Of a stretch of 64,000 nt of DNA, positions 35,083 through 47,276 are shown piece after piece. Source of the DNA: Haberlea rhodopensis (taxonomy: Eukaryota; Streptophyta; Magnoliopsida; Lamiales; Gesneriaceae); the NCBI GenBank assembly GCA_907163345.1, contig CAJQUN010000930.1, positions 62,001 to 126,000 of the forward strand, given 5' to 3'. Under the pieces are notes generated by a model. It saw only the letters and a list, made by a program, of their open reading frames with translations. It did not search any database and was not told the origin of the DNA. How positions within the stretch are numbered: position 1 is the first letter of the stretch; each line of letters starts with the position of its first letter. A program made the translations under genes and the position numbers.

Positions 35083-36137
35083 GTTGGACTTGGGATAATA
35101 CATGATATGGTCCCTCTTGTTTGCACGCATTGCCGATTTAGTCCCTCTTGTTTGCACTGACCCGATTTAGTCCTTCTGGTTTTCTAATTTGTCCCAAATC
35201 AGTCCTAACCATTAAATGCACCGTTAAAACTAACGGAAAGGACTGAATCGGGTCACTTAAAACTTTAGGGACTGAATCAAGAATTGATGCAAATATTAGC
35301 GACTGACTCGGGTCATTAAAAAGATTGTGTGACTTAGTTCTTTCAATTTTTAATTATTATAGCAATTGGATATTTTATTTATAATTTTGGCAATTTTTTG
35401 TAAAATTATTTTATTTAAATAATGATATAATATATTAAATTTTTCATAAAACCATTTTTTCAATCAAACAAACAAAAGAAAAATCAATAGCATATTGATA
35501 TACAAATATATTTCGATGGCTAGTGTACTTATTAAATAAGATATATTTTTGATTTTATTAAATTATGTCTATCAGATGTGTCATCAATTTATAAAAAAAA
35601 TATTTCATTTTTGATAAATTAAATAAATTTTGTGATAAATTAAATATTTTTTGTTATAAATTAATGACATTTTTTCTATTATTTAAATTACGATATAATA
35701 TATTAAATTCTACATTTTTCACAAGATGATTTAAATAATTATAAAAAATATCATCAATTTATAAAAAAATTATTTAATTTATCAAAAAGAAAATATTTTT
35801 TTAATAAATTGATGACACTTCTGATAAACATAATTTAATAAAATCAAAAATATAGCTTGTTTAATAAGTAAACTAGTCATCGAAATATATTTTGTATATC
35901 AATATGCTATTGATTTTTCTTTTGTTTTGTTTGAGTGAAAAATGGTTTTATGCAAAAATTAATGTATTATATCATTATTTAAATATAATAGTTTTACAAA
36001 AAATTGCCAAAATTTACTTTAATAATTTAAAGAATTAAGGCACCTAATCTTTTTAAATGATCCAAATCAGTCCCAAATATTTGCATCAATTCCTGATTCA
36101 GTCCCTGAAGTTTTAAGTGACTTGATTCAGTCCTTTC

Positions 36138-38421
36138 TGTGAGACCCCGTTATCTCAATCATAATCTTATGTGCAATTAAGAGAACTAAACATTCATATG
36201 TATAAATCAGAGTAGTAAGTCGTGTTGATTAACCTGAGCTTAAGAGATTACAGTACCTTAATTTAAAAGGAATTTCACGTATTCCTACAAAAGGGTACTA
36301 CACTATAGTCTTACTCTACTACATGTAGAAGCTATACAAAAATTCCCTAACATGCTATCCTGTAGCACTCCTTACAGCTCAGCATATCAACCCTGACCTT
36401 GGTTCTCCTCATCAAAAGCACCTACAAAGACAACCCCCAAACACATGAGCATATCCTAATTCATATTCAACATAATATGAATGTAAAGCGTAAATGCACA
36501 AATCATAAATACAAAGCACTTCCTGTATTTCCAAGCATTTACAACGCCCATTGGTTGTCCATGTACCATAACTCATAATAACACATTATATGAACATATG
36601 GTTTCATAAATAAATGTCATGACATATCCTTCCTTCTCAAATCCTTATTTCAATCCTGAGTCACTTATCAATAGTGCATTCAATGCTTCTTACTTTTCCA
36701 CGTAAGCGGAATTCCTCCTCGCTTCCTATGGAAATCCACATAAGCGGAATTCTTCCTCGCTTCTTATGGACGTTAGCGTAAGCATTAAATCCTCACTAGG
36801 ATAACCTTGACTCGTGAAATACACCTCTTATATTTCACACGTGAAATACACCTCTTATATTTCACAACATACATATGCAAAAACGAAGCATATCAACATG
36901 TATCATATCATCATGCACTATCTTATGCATATCTTACCTTGCCTTGTGTTAAATAAATAAACACACAATACATGTTACCGTTGGGGTGCCCGTACGTCGC
37001 TTACGTACTTTTCCAAAATGTAGTGTGTTGTGGGACTCTATACCCGCGCTGTGTAGCTGTCTGTGAAGGCTCTACACCAGTGTACAACACAATATTAGAT
37101 TTCTCATTACAATCCAATATTAAATTTAAACAATTCTACATTTTAAAAAAAAGCACTACCGATCGATCGGTCCTCATCACCGATCGATCGGTGAACTGTT
37201 TGAATTATGGAAAAAAGCTACGGCTTTTGCCGATCGATCGGTGTTCCTAACCGATCGATCGGTCGATCATATTCAACCCAGATTTTCCAGAATTCCCTAA
37301 CACCGATATTCATACCCTTAAATCTAACATGTAAGACATACAACATGCCAAGAACAACATGCTAGCAGTTATAACACACTACCCTGAGTGTATTCATATC
37401 AAATTTACACCTCAAACATAAGCCCACATGCATAAACGTCGACCATTTACACAAGTACTGAATCAACATTTCCGGAAACAGGGCAACATATTACATTTCC
37501 AGATTTTTGAGTACTTCATTTCATGCTATAAAAACTATAACATACCTCATAAAACATGCTCAAACATGAAATGTCCTGGGCTTTACAAACTACCATGCAT
37601 GTACTCAAATCGAAAGTTCACCCTAAAACCCATCTAACATGCATAATATCACCTCCTCAATATCACTCCCAGTCCACATTTTCCAGAAAAACAGGGCATA
37701 CTCCTACCCAGATTTCCGAACACCCTAATTTACATGCTTATTTCCTCAACATAAAACATGTAATATACATAAGGAAAAATACTGAGAGTTACATAATAAC
37801 ACCATGTAAGCATTTAAATCGAAGGTTTCAAGAAACCTAAGCTAACATGCCATTTTCACGCCACCTAAAAACATGTACTTAAAACAAGTTAAAAGCTAAA
37901 ACAGAGCATGGTTTCTCACCCTATTTTGCTCCGATTTTTCAAAGGCTTCCAGGCGATGGGAAAGCTCCTCAGAATGTTGCTTAGCAAGTGCTGGAGAAGA
38001 AATGGGAGAGAAGGGCCGAGATTTGGGATGGCTGAGAGTGGTCAAATGATTGAGCCAAGAGGGGTGGGAAGTCAGCCTGTGCACAGTGTGATTGGCATGG
38101 GTTGGGGGGTGGTTGGGTGTTGGGTGGTTTGATGTGTTATGTTTTGGTCCCGGTATTTAACATGATGTATTAAAATATCCTCACATGATATTTATAGTAT
38201 TTTCTCAATAAAATACTTCAATTCCCATTAACATGCTTTACCAAAACAAACAACACACACCCCAAATAAACATGCCACAACCCCAAAATCCCAACATATA
38301 TCACATGCACCCTGAAACATATCTCCCCAATAATATTAATTCAATCCCATGAATTAACACTTAAATCATCATAATTTAAATTAAATGATTAAAATCATAT
38401 AATCATTTCGGGGATATCACA
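36138..38421. mobile_element. Solo LTR (2.3 kb) nested in the foldback element
   Basis: It starts TGTGAGACCCCG, ends GGGATATCACA and is flanked by CTTTC on both sides (36133-36137 and 38422-38426). Removing it restores the inverted repeat of the foldback element. There is no primer site, polypurine tract or gag-pol, as expected for an LTR left by recombination. The length suggests a Ty3-gypsy origin, which I cannot prove. Internal duplications: AAGCGGAATTC...CCTCGCTTC near 36,714-36,770 and a 27-bp GTGAAATACACC unit twice near 36,815-36,865. Confidence 0.75.
37159..37262. repeat. Four CCGATCGATCGG palindromes in the solo LTR
   Basis: Perfect 12-bp boxes at 37159-37170, 37180-37191, 37230-37241 and 37251-37262. 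The start-to-start spacings are 21, 50 and 21 bp, so the four boxes form two evenly spaced pairs. Confidence 0.95.
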
Positions 38422-38581
38422 CTTTCCGTTTGTTTTAACGGCGCATTTAACGGTTAGGACTGATTTTGAGACAAATTAGAAAACTAGAAGGACTAAATCA
38501 GGCCACTACTAACAAGAAGGACTAAATCGGGAATGTGTGCAAACAAGAGGGACCATTTCATGTATTACCCCCGTTGGACTT

Positions 38582-39112
38582 TGGTAAACTTTATTTACTT
38601 TAATTTTTTATATTAATGATACCGATTGTTAAACTATTTTGTCAAAGTTTATAGATAATATATGGATTATTAATAATTTTAGGGCAAAATTCAAGTCGAT
38701 AAACCACATTGAAACTTTATTCATCCTAGTATGGGAAAAAAACTTGCAATTATTTAAGTCCACTTTAGGTTGAAGTGACAAAAGTGCCATTAATAAGAAA
38801 ATGCGGCAATCTCATAAATTTTCAATATCTTCCTTTCAGCGCTTCGTTCGAGCTCTTCCATTAATCACTGCGATTCAAATCTCCTCGTAGATCTCTCTCG
38901 TCAGTTACAGTTTCTTACAGTTGGTTTTTCTTTTCATCTCTTCAATTCCATCACTTCGTTCCAGAGTTTTTTTCCAAATTTGGTATGTGTATGTGTAAGT
39001 GTGTGTCTCTCTCTGTGTGTATATATATAAATATACACATATTGTTCGTTGCCTTTTGAGGTTTTTTAGTTATTATTCATTGGTGTCTGTACTTCTTTGC
39101 TCATTTCAAGAA
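38582..39112. other. Intergenic region, no gene recognised
   Basis: Non-coding. A C/T-rich stretch near 38,830-38,985 looks like a 5' UTR and ends in a donor-like GTATGTG, followed by short GT/CT/TA repeats near 38,990-39,050. No downstream exon supports a gene; the next sequence is a repeat hairpin. Confidence 0.35.
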
Positions 39113-40010
39113 TTCACAGCCTGAAACTTGCAACGAAGAAGATGACACAGAGAAAAATTAATTGATGCACGAAAATTATCAAAAGTAACTGATGCACGAA
39201 AGATATTGCAACGAAGAAGATGAACCCGGGAAAAATTAACCGGTGCACGAAAAATATAAAAAGTAACTGGTGCACGAAAATTATGAAAAGTAAACTGGTG
39301 CACAAAAAATATAAAAAAACTGGTGCATGAAACTTATAAAAAGTAACTGGTTCACGAAACTTATAAAAAGTAACTGGTGCATTAATCTTAAACTAGCTGG
39401 TACACGAACTTATAAAAGTAATTGATGCACGAACATATAAAAGTAATTGAAACGAAATTGAAAATCATTAAGTGATGCACGCAAATTAAAATCAGAATTG
39501 CGAATAAATAGCTGATGCACGAAAATAGTAAATAAATAGCTGATGCACGAAAATTAAAATCAGTAACTGATGCACGAAACATTGAAAAGTATGTGATGCA
39601 CGAACCATAATCGCAAGTGGGTGATGCACGAACCATACAATTAAGTAAGTGGTGCACGGACAATTTAATTTTCATGCACCAGTTATTGTATTTTGTGCAC
39701 CAGTTGTTTTTTTGTAAATTTTGTGCATCAGTTAATTAACACAAAGTTTGTGCACCAGTGTTGTATTTTCATGCATCAGTGTTATATTTTCGTGCACCAA
39801 GGTTATATTTTCATGCATCAATTACGCTTTATAATTTTCGTGCACCAGTTACCTTTTTATCATTTTCATGCATCAGTTACTTTTTATGATTTTCGTGCAC
39901 CAGTTACTTTTAAAAACTTTCGTGCACCAGTTACTTTTTATAATTTTCGTGCACCAATTACTTTTTCCCTGGGTCATCTTCTTCGTTGCAATATCTTGCT
40001 GTGAAGCTGT
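39113..40010. repeat. Foldback hairpin of TGCACGAAA-type minisatellite repeats
   Basis: The left arm (to about 39,668) has 17 copies of a unit with core CTGGTGCACGAAA every 25-30 bp or longer. The right arm (from about 39,673) has 12 copies of the reverse complement. The outer arms share CAACGAAGAAGATGA (left 39,139 and 39,209, right about 39,975, inverted). The centre is near 39,670. Reading frames across it are repeat artefacts. Transposon family unknown. Confidence 0.85.
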
Positions 40011-40300
40011 AAATTTTGGAAATAAGCAAACAAGCACGGACATCAATGCATGCCTTACTTCTTCATTCATATCCGTCACTCAAAGCCATGAGAGATTTTT
40101 TTAAAAAAAAATACCAACAGACTTTCGCTGTCTATAATTTAGCATCGGTATTCAAATTTATAATTCGCATACACACATAGTATGCACATACACGGTGGAA
40201 TGTGCAGAATAGATCCGAAAATTATATGTGCAGAGTAGTCCGAGGTCTTCTTCGATTCAAAAAGATTCCAAATGTTACGAACAATTTAGATACTTCGATT
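40011..40300. other. Short intergenic stretch, nothing recognised
   Basis: Non-coding sequence between the hairpin and the Copia insertion. CGATTCAAA occurs twice near the right end; the last five bases (CAAAC, to 40305) are the target duplicate of the Copia element. Confidence 0.4.
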
Positions 40301-40305
40301 CAAAC

Positions 40306-41490
40306 TGTTAGGATCGGTCCGGAGTGTTTAGAGGGGGGGGGTGAATGAACACTCCTTCTAAAATTTAATCCCTTGTAATATCTTTCGGATTAGTGAAAGA
40401 AATCTGTTTCTTAATCAACTCTTTTATAGAACAGACCACTGAATGTATAAGTGCGGAACGGTCTGATCTTATATTTTTAAGAGCGGCTCGATGGCTTGAA
40501 TGAAAGAACAAGTGCAGAAAGATAAGGACACAGAATATGTTTCTGAAAGTTCGAAGGTGGTGTAATCCTTCTACGTCTCCCCTTCTTCCAATTAAGGAAG
40601 GTTTATACTAGAAGACTTTGATTTATACAATCCTGTTGTACAAACCCGATTCAGACTGGATTTACCTCACTACCAGTCCAAAACTCCTAGTCACTCAATC
40701 TGTTCAGACACTCTCTGTCTGACAGTTTCAATTTGTTTCTCTCCTCTGTTTTTCAGTACAGACTACACAAGATGCGCACAGTGATCCTAAATGATCAAAT
40801 ATTACAAAGTAATCGTGCTTAAGAATTCAGCTTGAGAGCTTCTGAGCTTGTAAGCTTGTGCTGATTTGCTTTCTTGTGCGTTTTTCGATTGATCAGTCTC
40901 TCGTGTCCTTGTATATCTGTGTCTGTTTGTTGCATCCTTTTATAGTTGTATGTACCAACGACATTATTTCCCTTAATGTGCAACTCTTGACTCTGCTTAT
41001 TCTCTGAGTAAGCTACAGTCTTCTTCTTCAGGATACTTGTCGTTCTGGTTCATGCTTTCGGCGACTGTCAGGTAAGCTCTTCTTTGTCTTCTTACCTTTT
41101 ATGGCAATCTTCAGTATTTGGTCCTTTGTAGCATTAATTACGACATTAAATGCTACAATAAATAGCCGTTAATGATTCGGACTGAAGAGCCAATCTTTAT
41201 ACATCCTTGACTGCTCTGATCTGATAAAGATTGAGATCGATATGAAGCTTCGATCTAGTCAGTCTGATATCCATCGATCCGGTCTGATATGTGATATGTC
41301 TTATCAGCTTGTTCTGTTTTGAGCTATCGATCTGGTCAGTCTGATTACCCTCGATCCGGTCTGATATGCTTTGTCATCTTATCAGCTTGATCTGTTTTGG
41401 GCGATCGATCTGGTCAGTCTGATTTCTCTCGATCCGGTCTGATATGTTTTTTCATCTTTAAAATCTCATCGATAAGGTTCGGAAGTAACA
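40306..41490 (-). repeat. 3' LTR (by transcription) of the Sirevirus-type element
   Basis: 1,185 bp, TG...CA ends. It is rich in short GATC[C/T]GGTCTGAT words near 41,265-41,450, a subterminal repeat within the LTR. Confidence 0.92.
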
Positions 41491-41711
41491 AATTCCCCCT
41501 TTTTTTGAAGATGACAAAACCTAGCTTCCAAGTCTTTTTAACCAGTCTGATAAGAACTCTGAAGCGTATGCTTTCGGATCGATTACTTCTTCTTGTTCAA
41601 AATAAATGAACATAATTAAGTTGGATCGATTAAGTCTTTTATTATTAAGCATTTTAGTTTAGTTCAAAATAAATGAACAAGGACTTAACAAAGAAAGATT
41701 TTCTTTATTGA

Positions 41712-44211
41712 TCAATAGTCTTGCATACAGACAGTCTGAATATATAAACAATCTATTTTCTTGAAGACTGAGACTGATGCGGCTTGAAGTCTTTTTTTCT
41801 TTTCCCCCTTTTTGTCAGCAGCAATCTCTTGGAGAAAATCTACAACTTGTGCTAGCTGAGCGCTGATAGCGTCAAGACGAGTATCTTGAGCGCGAAGGGA
41901 GTTGGCGACGGATGCTCTGACTTCAGTGGCCAGCTCGATCTGCTCTTTTCTCAGGCTGTTCTTATAAGTGGCTTGCTGAGAGAACAAATAGTTCAGTCCT
42001 CGCTGAAGGCCGCCGATACTGGCTGTCATCTTCTCTTTGAATGAATCAAAGTCCAAAGCTGTAAGCCTCTGACCTTGATGAACTTCTAGAACACGTTGAG
42101 AGAGTGGCATGCAGTTGTCAGATAGGTGCTGAAGAGTCCGTGCCAGAAATGGAGGTGCATCAGATTGTCGGCTTGGAGAGTGATCTGATGACGACAAGGC
42201 ATGATCATCTTCTTCAACAATCGGCACAAGTGAAGATACAGCATCTTGGTGACTTTCGGACTGGATCAAGGTGACCAGATCCGAAGAAAATGCTTGTAGG
42301 AAAGCCATATCTTCATCTGATTGGACTGGAGGAGTGCTGGGTCTGGAAGGCTCCTCAAGTTGTAGAGCTGCAACAACAGTGGACACCACCAGATCCGGAT
42401 CGACGAACTCTGGTGCGCCAACTGTTGCAAGTTTTGCGGTTGGACTGATGTGAACGTGGGAGTGTGACGATCCCAATGGAATAGATGTTGTTGGAGAGTC
42501 CAACAAAACATTCAGTGGTTCATCTTCTGTAGCAGACGGAGCATTAGGCAATGGCTGCTCCGTTGTCTGATCTGCTACTATGGCTGCAGTCTGATCTGCT
42601 GCGCGATCTGCAGTCTGTTCTGCTGCTCCAGAGGGAATAACCTCAATGAAAGGTTCTGTCAGAGTCTTGCTGGCAGAGGGATGATCCGGGCTGGTTGCTG
42701 GAGTGGATATGCTGATTTTCTGTCGTTGAAATCGGACAGCTAACTGGAGAGCATGAATATCCATCTCTAATTGAGCAATAACAGCCCCATCATCTCTGGC
42801 AGTTGGAACATTCGGATCGAAGTTCGCTTTCTTAGTAGTTAAGAACAGAGTCGCCAGTCTGAATCTCTGATTGGCCTTGAATAGCTCTTTGCGCTGCACA
42901 GCAATCCGAACATCATCGGTCTCTGTCCCCTTCAGAACTTCTTCTTCTATTTTCTGAAGGCGTTTGAGTTTGCCGAAGAACATCTCAATGTGGTTGATCA
43001 TTCTGTATTCGACGTACTCATCAAAAACCACAATGAGCTCCTTCACTTTCTCTTCAACGTCCTTCATAGCAATATCAATTGCTGTCTGTGCTGCAGATTT
43101 GGGCTTAGAGGAAAGTGGTTCGGAGAGAATGGTTTTGCCCTTGTCGGTGGAGGGAGGGGACTTGATCCCGGATTGGGTATAGTCTCCCAACTCAGTGATA
43201 ACAATCCCTTTCACCACGGGAATGGCAGAGGGGACTCGGATGGTTACATTTGGTGCAGTGGTTGAAGTGGTTGAGATTTGGGTTGTAGGTTGGGGTGCAG
43301 GGGTGGCTTTTGTTGGAGGCAATATGGGTAAGGCTTTTGGTTTGGTAATCTGGGTTCTTGGCTTCTTGGGAAGAGGCTTGGCTGGTGGCGAGGGAGCAGA
43401 CTGAGTTTCTTCAGAGTCAGTCTGGATGGTTAACTTTCGCTTGACTCGCGGTTTGCGAGCAGCAGCCTGGGCTTCTCCCTCCTCAATCTTGACAGCCACC
43501 AGATCGGTGGAGTAGGTGGAGCACTCTTGGACTTCAGCAGTGCTAGTCCTTTGGAGTTGAGAATCTTGAAGGGACTCAGAGCAGACTGCTTCCCCAGCTC
43601 AATGTCCAAAGTTTCCAGGAGCTTGCTGAGAGGAACAGCAAAGTAGACGGCCTGTTTGGAGGCGATCACTGTTTCCATCAGAACTCCAAAAAGAATCACG
43701 GACCAGTTCATCTTCTGTCCGGAAACAATAGCAGCCATGGCCCTGAACTTCTCGGCAGTGACGGCGTCAAAACTCCCAGCTTTGCCCAATAATGGCTTGC
43801 CCACTATTTCGCATAGCACCTGGAAATGAAATAGCATTTCCTTCTTTTGAATGAGGGCTGCAGGCGATGGCCAAAAATAGAAATCTTCCCCTGAAGAGCT
43901 GTGAGAGAGGCTTGAGGAATCTGCCCAAACTCAGTCAGTCCGGAATTGGGTAGACCGAAGGTCTTGGCCAGCGTCATCGGCGAGATTTCAAAGGTTTTGC
44001 CCTTGACGGATGTGGAGATGAATGACTTCTGGGATATGGCATTGGCAAACAGTTCACGAATCTCCGACTCGTAAACCACTGTGCCACACTCCAAAAAGTT
44101 TCTCAATCCAGACGATTCCAAAGCTCGGAAAATGGAAACCATCTCTGAATCTTCAGCCCTGTAAATGTCATTGAACTCAACGGAGAGAGAGTTGTGAGTT
44201 ATGGTAGCCAT
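41712..44211 (-). pseudogene. Extra 3' ORF (env-like position) of the Sirevirus-type element, frameshifted
   Basis: Three overlapping frames make one former ORF of about 830 codons: 44211-43804 (start MATITHNSLSVEF), 43837-43430 and 43499-41712. The N-terminal part is globular and similar in style to the plant-transposon-protein domain often found in such ORFs. The middle has basic runs (KPRVKRK, PKKPRTQITKPK) that could direct nuclear entry, then Pro/Thr/Ala-rich low complexity. The C-terminal part looks helical (RGLNYLFSQQATYKNSLRKE...ISAQLAQVVDFLQEI). I see no clear signal peptide or transmembrane segment, so the term env-like describes its position only. Function unknown. Confidence 0.7.
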
Positions 44212-44620
44212 TGGAGTGAAATGGAAAAAGTATACGAGAAGTTTTTGAGAGAAGATGAGAGAGTTAGAGAGCAGACAGGCGGTAAATGGTAAAAAGTGAA
44301 TGAAAATGAAATGTTCAGCCCGCTAAATAAGAGAGAGAAGACACGTGTCTTTTATCTCGAAGACTGATAAATAAATAATTCAAAATAAACGGTCAGGATA
44401 AAAGAAAGATAAGGCGGTTAAAATGCAATCAGTCCGGGCTGTTTTTGTTTTAAATAAATACAAAATAAAAGATTTATTGTCCAGACAGATCATAGGATAA
44501 CATCAGATTGACATAGATCGGTCTGAAAGTTCGGACCGGTCTGTGTCTTTCTAAACATTGTATTATCGATCTGTGCCAACAAAATTCTTTAAGCTCGAGA
44601 AGAAGAGAACATCTAAACTA

Positions 44621-45283
44621 TCAAGATAAGTCAATTAATCCAAGAATTTGACGGAAATAATTAAACTTAGCCTCAGGGAGCGGTTTGGTGAAGATGTCTG
44701 CTGCTTGCTGCTCTGTTGAGATGTGCTTGATCCGAATCTCCTTTTTGCCAACATGATCTCGAATAAAATGATGTCTTATATCAATATGCTTTGTTCGAGA
44801 GTGCAGAACTGGATTATATGTTATATCGATTGCACTTGTGTTGTCGCAAAATATCGGAGAGTCAACAGCTTGGATGCCATAGTCTTTGAGCTGGTGTTGA
44901 ATCCAGAGCATTTGAGCGCAACAGCTTCCAGCGGCAAGATATTCTGCTTCAGCTGTAGATGTGGCAATTGATGTTTGCTTCTTGCTGAACCAAGAGATCA
45001 ATCTTTCACCTAGAAATTGACATGTTCCACTGGTGCTTTTACGATCAATCTTACAGCCAGCGTAGTCTGCGTCTGAATATCCGATCAAGCTGAAGTTAGA
45101 ATCTTTGGAGTACCAAAGACCAACGTTCTGAGATCCTTTCAAGTATTTCAGAATACGCTTAGCAGCAATAAAATGTGATTGCTTTGGTTCTGACTGAAAT
45201 CTGGCGCACATACAGACTGAGAACATAATATCAGGCCGGCTCGCTGTAAGATATAAGAGCGATCCGATCAGTCCTCTATACAT
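44621..45283 (-). pseudogene. Copia RNase H and pol C-terminus
   Basis: The frame contains YRGLIGSLLYLTASRPDIMF, the RT connection block, and ADYAGCKIDRKSTSG with TSTAEAEYLAAG, the RNase H blocks. It ends ADIFTKPLPEAKFNYFRQ...LGL. It degrades RNA in the RNA-DNA hybrid during replication. It is separated from the RT frame by a one-base change in a G run (plus C run near 45,302). Confidence 0.88.
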
Positions 45284-47276
45284 AGTTACTTCGACTGCCG
45301 TTCCCCCCTTCGTCTTTGTCTAACTTGATTGTAGGACTCATTGGAGTGGATGCAGTTGAGCATGTTTCCATTCCGAATCTCTTAAGCAGCTCTTTGGTAT
45401 ACTTGGTTTGGTTGATGAAAATTCCATTGCTGAGCTGTTTGACTTGGAGACCCAAAAAGAAAGAGAGTTCTCCCATCATGCTCATCTCAAACTGTCCCTG
45501 CATCAACTTGGAAAATTTCTCGCATAATTTGGGGTTAGTTGACCCAAAGATTATATCATCAACATAAATCTGAACCAACAGGGTATGTTCTCCCTTAATA
45601 AATTTAAAGAGAGTTTTATCTACTGAGCCGATCTGAAAATCATGGTTCAGCAGAAATTGAGATAGAGTGTCATACCATGCCCTTGGTGCTTGTTTCAGAC
45701 CATATACTGCTTTATTCAGTAGATATACATGATTAGGGAATGAGTGGTTCTGAAATCCAGGAGGTTGCTCAATGTAAACTTCCTCCTGAAGCTTACCATT
45801 AAGAAAGGCGCTCTTGACGTCCATCTGATATACCTTGAAGTCTTTAAAGGCAGCATATGCAAGAAAGATTCTGATTGCTTCAAGTCTGGCGACTGGTGCA
45901 AAAGATTCATCGAAGTCAATTCCTTCTTCTTGTCGGAATCCTTGTGCCACCAGTCTGGCCTTGTTTCTAACCACAGTTCCATCTGCGTCCAGCTTGTTTC
46001 TGAAAACCCATCTGGTTCCAATAACAGACAGATCGCTTGGTCTGGGGGTTAGACTCCAAACTTGATTTTGTTCGAATTGATTAAGCTCTTCTTGCATGGC
46101 CTTAATCCAGTTAAAATCAGTCAGAGCTTCATCGATCTTCTTAGGTTCCAAAGTTGAGATGAAGGAAGCATGAGTGAACTCATCCATCATCTGTCCTCTG
46201 GTTCTAATCGGTGCAGAGGGACTTCCAATCACTAGATTAGGTGGATGCCTCTTAGTCCATCGATAGCTTGACTCTGGATTGTCTGGTCCAGCCGGATGAG
46301 TAGTAGTAGCGGTATGATCAGCATCTGCTTTGATATGAGAGTTTGGATCATCCGGATCGGCTCGATCTGAAGAAGTTTCATTGCCTTGATCCGATCTGGC
46401 TGGTACTTCAGGTTCTGGTGGGTTGTCTCTTGACCTGTTAGCTACAATCTCATCATCACTGTTAGCTTCGAGATGGATGTTTTCCATCTGATTTTGAATT
46501 GATTCTTTGTTACCCTCAACACACAAAGATTCATCAAAAACTACATGAACTGATTCTTCTACAGTTAAGGTTTGATTATTAAAAACTCGATAAGCTTTGC
46601 TAGTTGATGAATATCCTAAGAATATTCCATTATCTGACTTAGCTTCAAATGCTGTAAGATGATTCTTACCATTGTTGTGAACGAAGCATTTACAGCCAAA
46701 TACATGAAGGTGAGAAATAGACGGTCTGTTACCAGTCCATATTTCATATGGAGTGAGATTCAGCTTCTTATTAATCATAGACCGATTTTGAGTGTAGCAT
46801 GCAGTATTCACAGCTTCTGCCCAGAACTTTTGTGAAATTCCAGAATCAGCAAGCATTGTTCTTGCTGCTTCTTTGAGCGTTCTGTTTCTTCGTTCTGCAA
46901 CTCCATTCTGTTGAGGAGTTCGAGCGGCTAAAAACTCATGCTTAATTCCATGATCTTCTAGAAAGGATTCAAGATTCTGATTTGAACACTCAGTGCCTTT
47001 GTCACTTCGAATCCTGTCTATGCTGGATGATTTCTCGTTCTGAGTGCGTTTCAGCAGCTTGATCAACTTCGGACCGGTCTGATCTTTACTGCTCAAAAAT
47101 ATAGTCCATGTAGAGCGTGAGTAATCATCAATAACAACAAGAGTATACCACATTCCCCCTAAACTTGTTATTGGTATAGGACCAAACAAGTCCATATGCA
47201 ATAGTTCTAACAACGGGATGAGGATTTGGCATTCTTGTTCTTGAAGGATGATCTGATCTGTTTGCCCATTTGGCAA
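45276..47276 (-). pseudogene. Copia integrase and reverse transcriptase
   Basis: An open frame of 666 codons. Integrase core: HMDLFGPIPITS, VVIDDYSRSTW, RSDKGTEC and ARTPQQNGVAERRNRT. RT: WVFRNKLDADG, ARLVAQGFRQEEGIDF, QMDVKSAFLNG and the active site YVDDIIFGS. It is framed by frameshifts at both ends (about 47,212 against the protease frame, about 45,300 against RNase H). The catalytic blocks themselves look intact. Confidence 0.9.

Larger units (their letters stand above)
35092..38571. mobile_element. Foldback MULE-type non-autonomous element, split by a solo LTR
   Basis: The ends are inverted copies: GGGATAATACATGATATGG at 35092 and its complement at about 38,553-38,571. The repeated text includes TTAGTCC...CTTGTTTGCA on both sides. 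The 9-bp word GTTGGACTT flanks it (35083-35091 and 38573-38581; one extra C at the right end). The arms extend over about 500 bp (35092-35640 against 35750-36132 plus 38427-38571). Without the insertion it is about 1.2 kb and almost all inverted repeat. A 9-bp duplication and long arms fit Mutator-like elements. No transposase. Confidence 0.75.

Noticed and set aside
36138..38421. Protein-coding gene in the solo LTR
   Set aside because: Frames are below about 100 codons with no domain; LTR ends and target duplications explain the segment.
39113..39668. Regularly spaced short repeats resembling a CRISPR array
   Set aside because: Units are degenerate, spacers are not unique and a mirror-image arm follows; this is plant repeat DNA.
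39693..40104. Small reading frames in the hairpin region
   Set aside because: Repeated peptides on both strands arise from the minisatellite alone.
42964..43404. Plus-strand frames opposite the Copia 3' ORF
   Set aside because: Shadows of the minus-strand coding sequence.
41712..43499. Stand-alone host gene for a 595-aa protein
   Set aside because: It lies inside the Copia element between RNase H and the LTR, on the element's strand, and continues the frames upstream.
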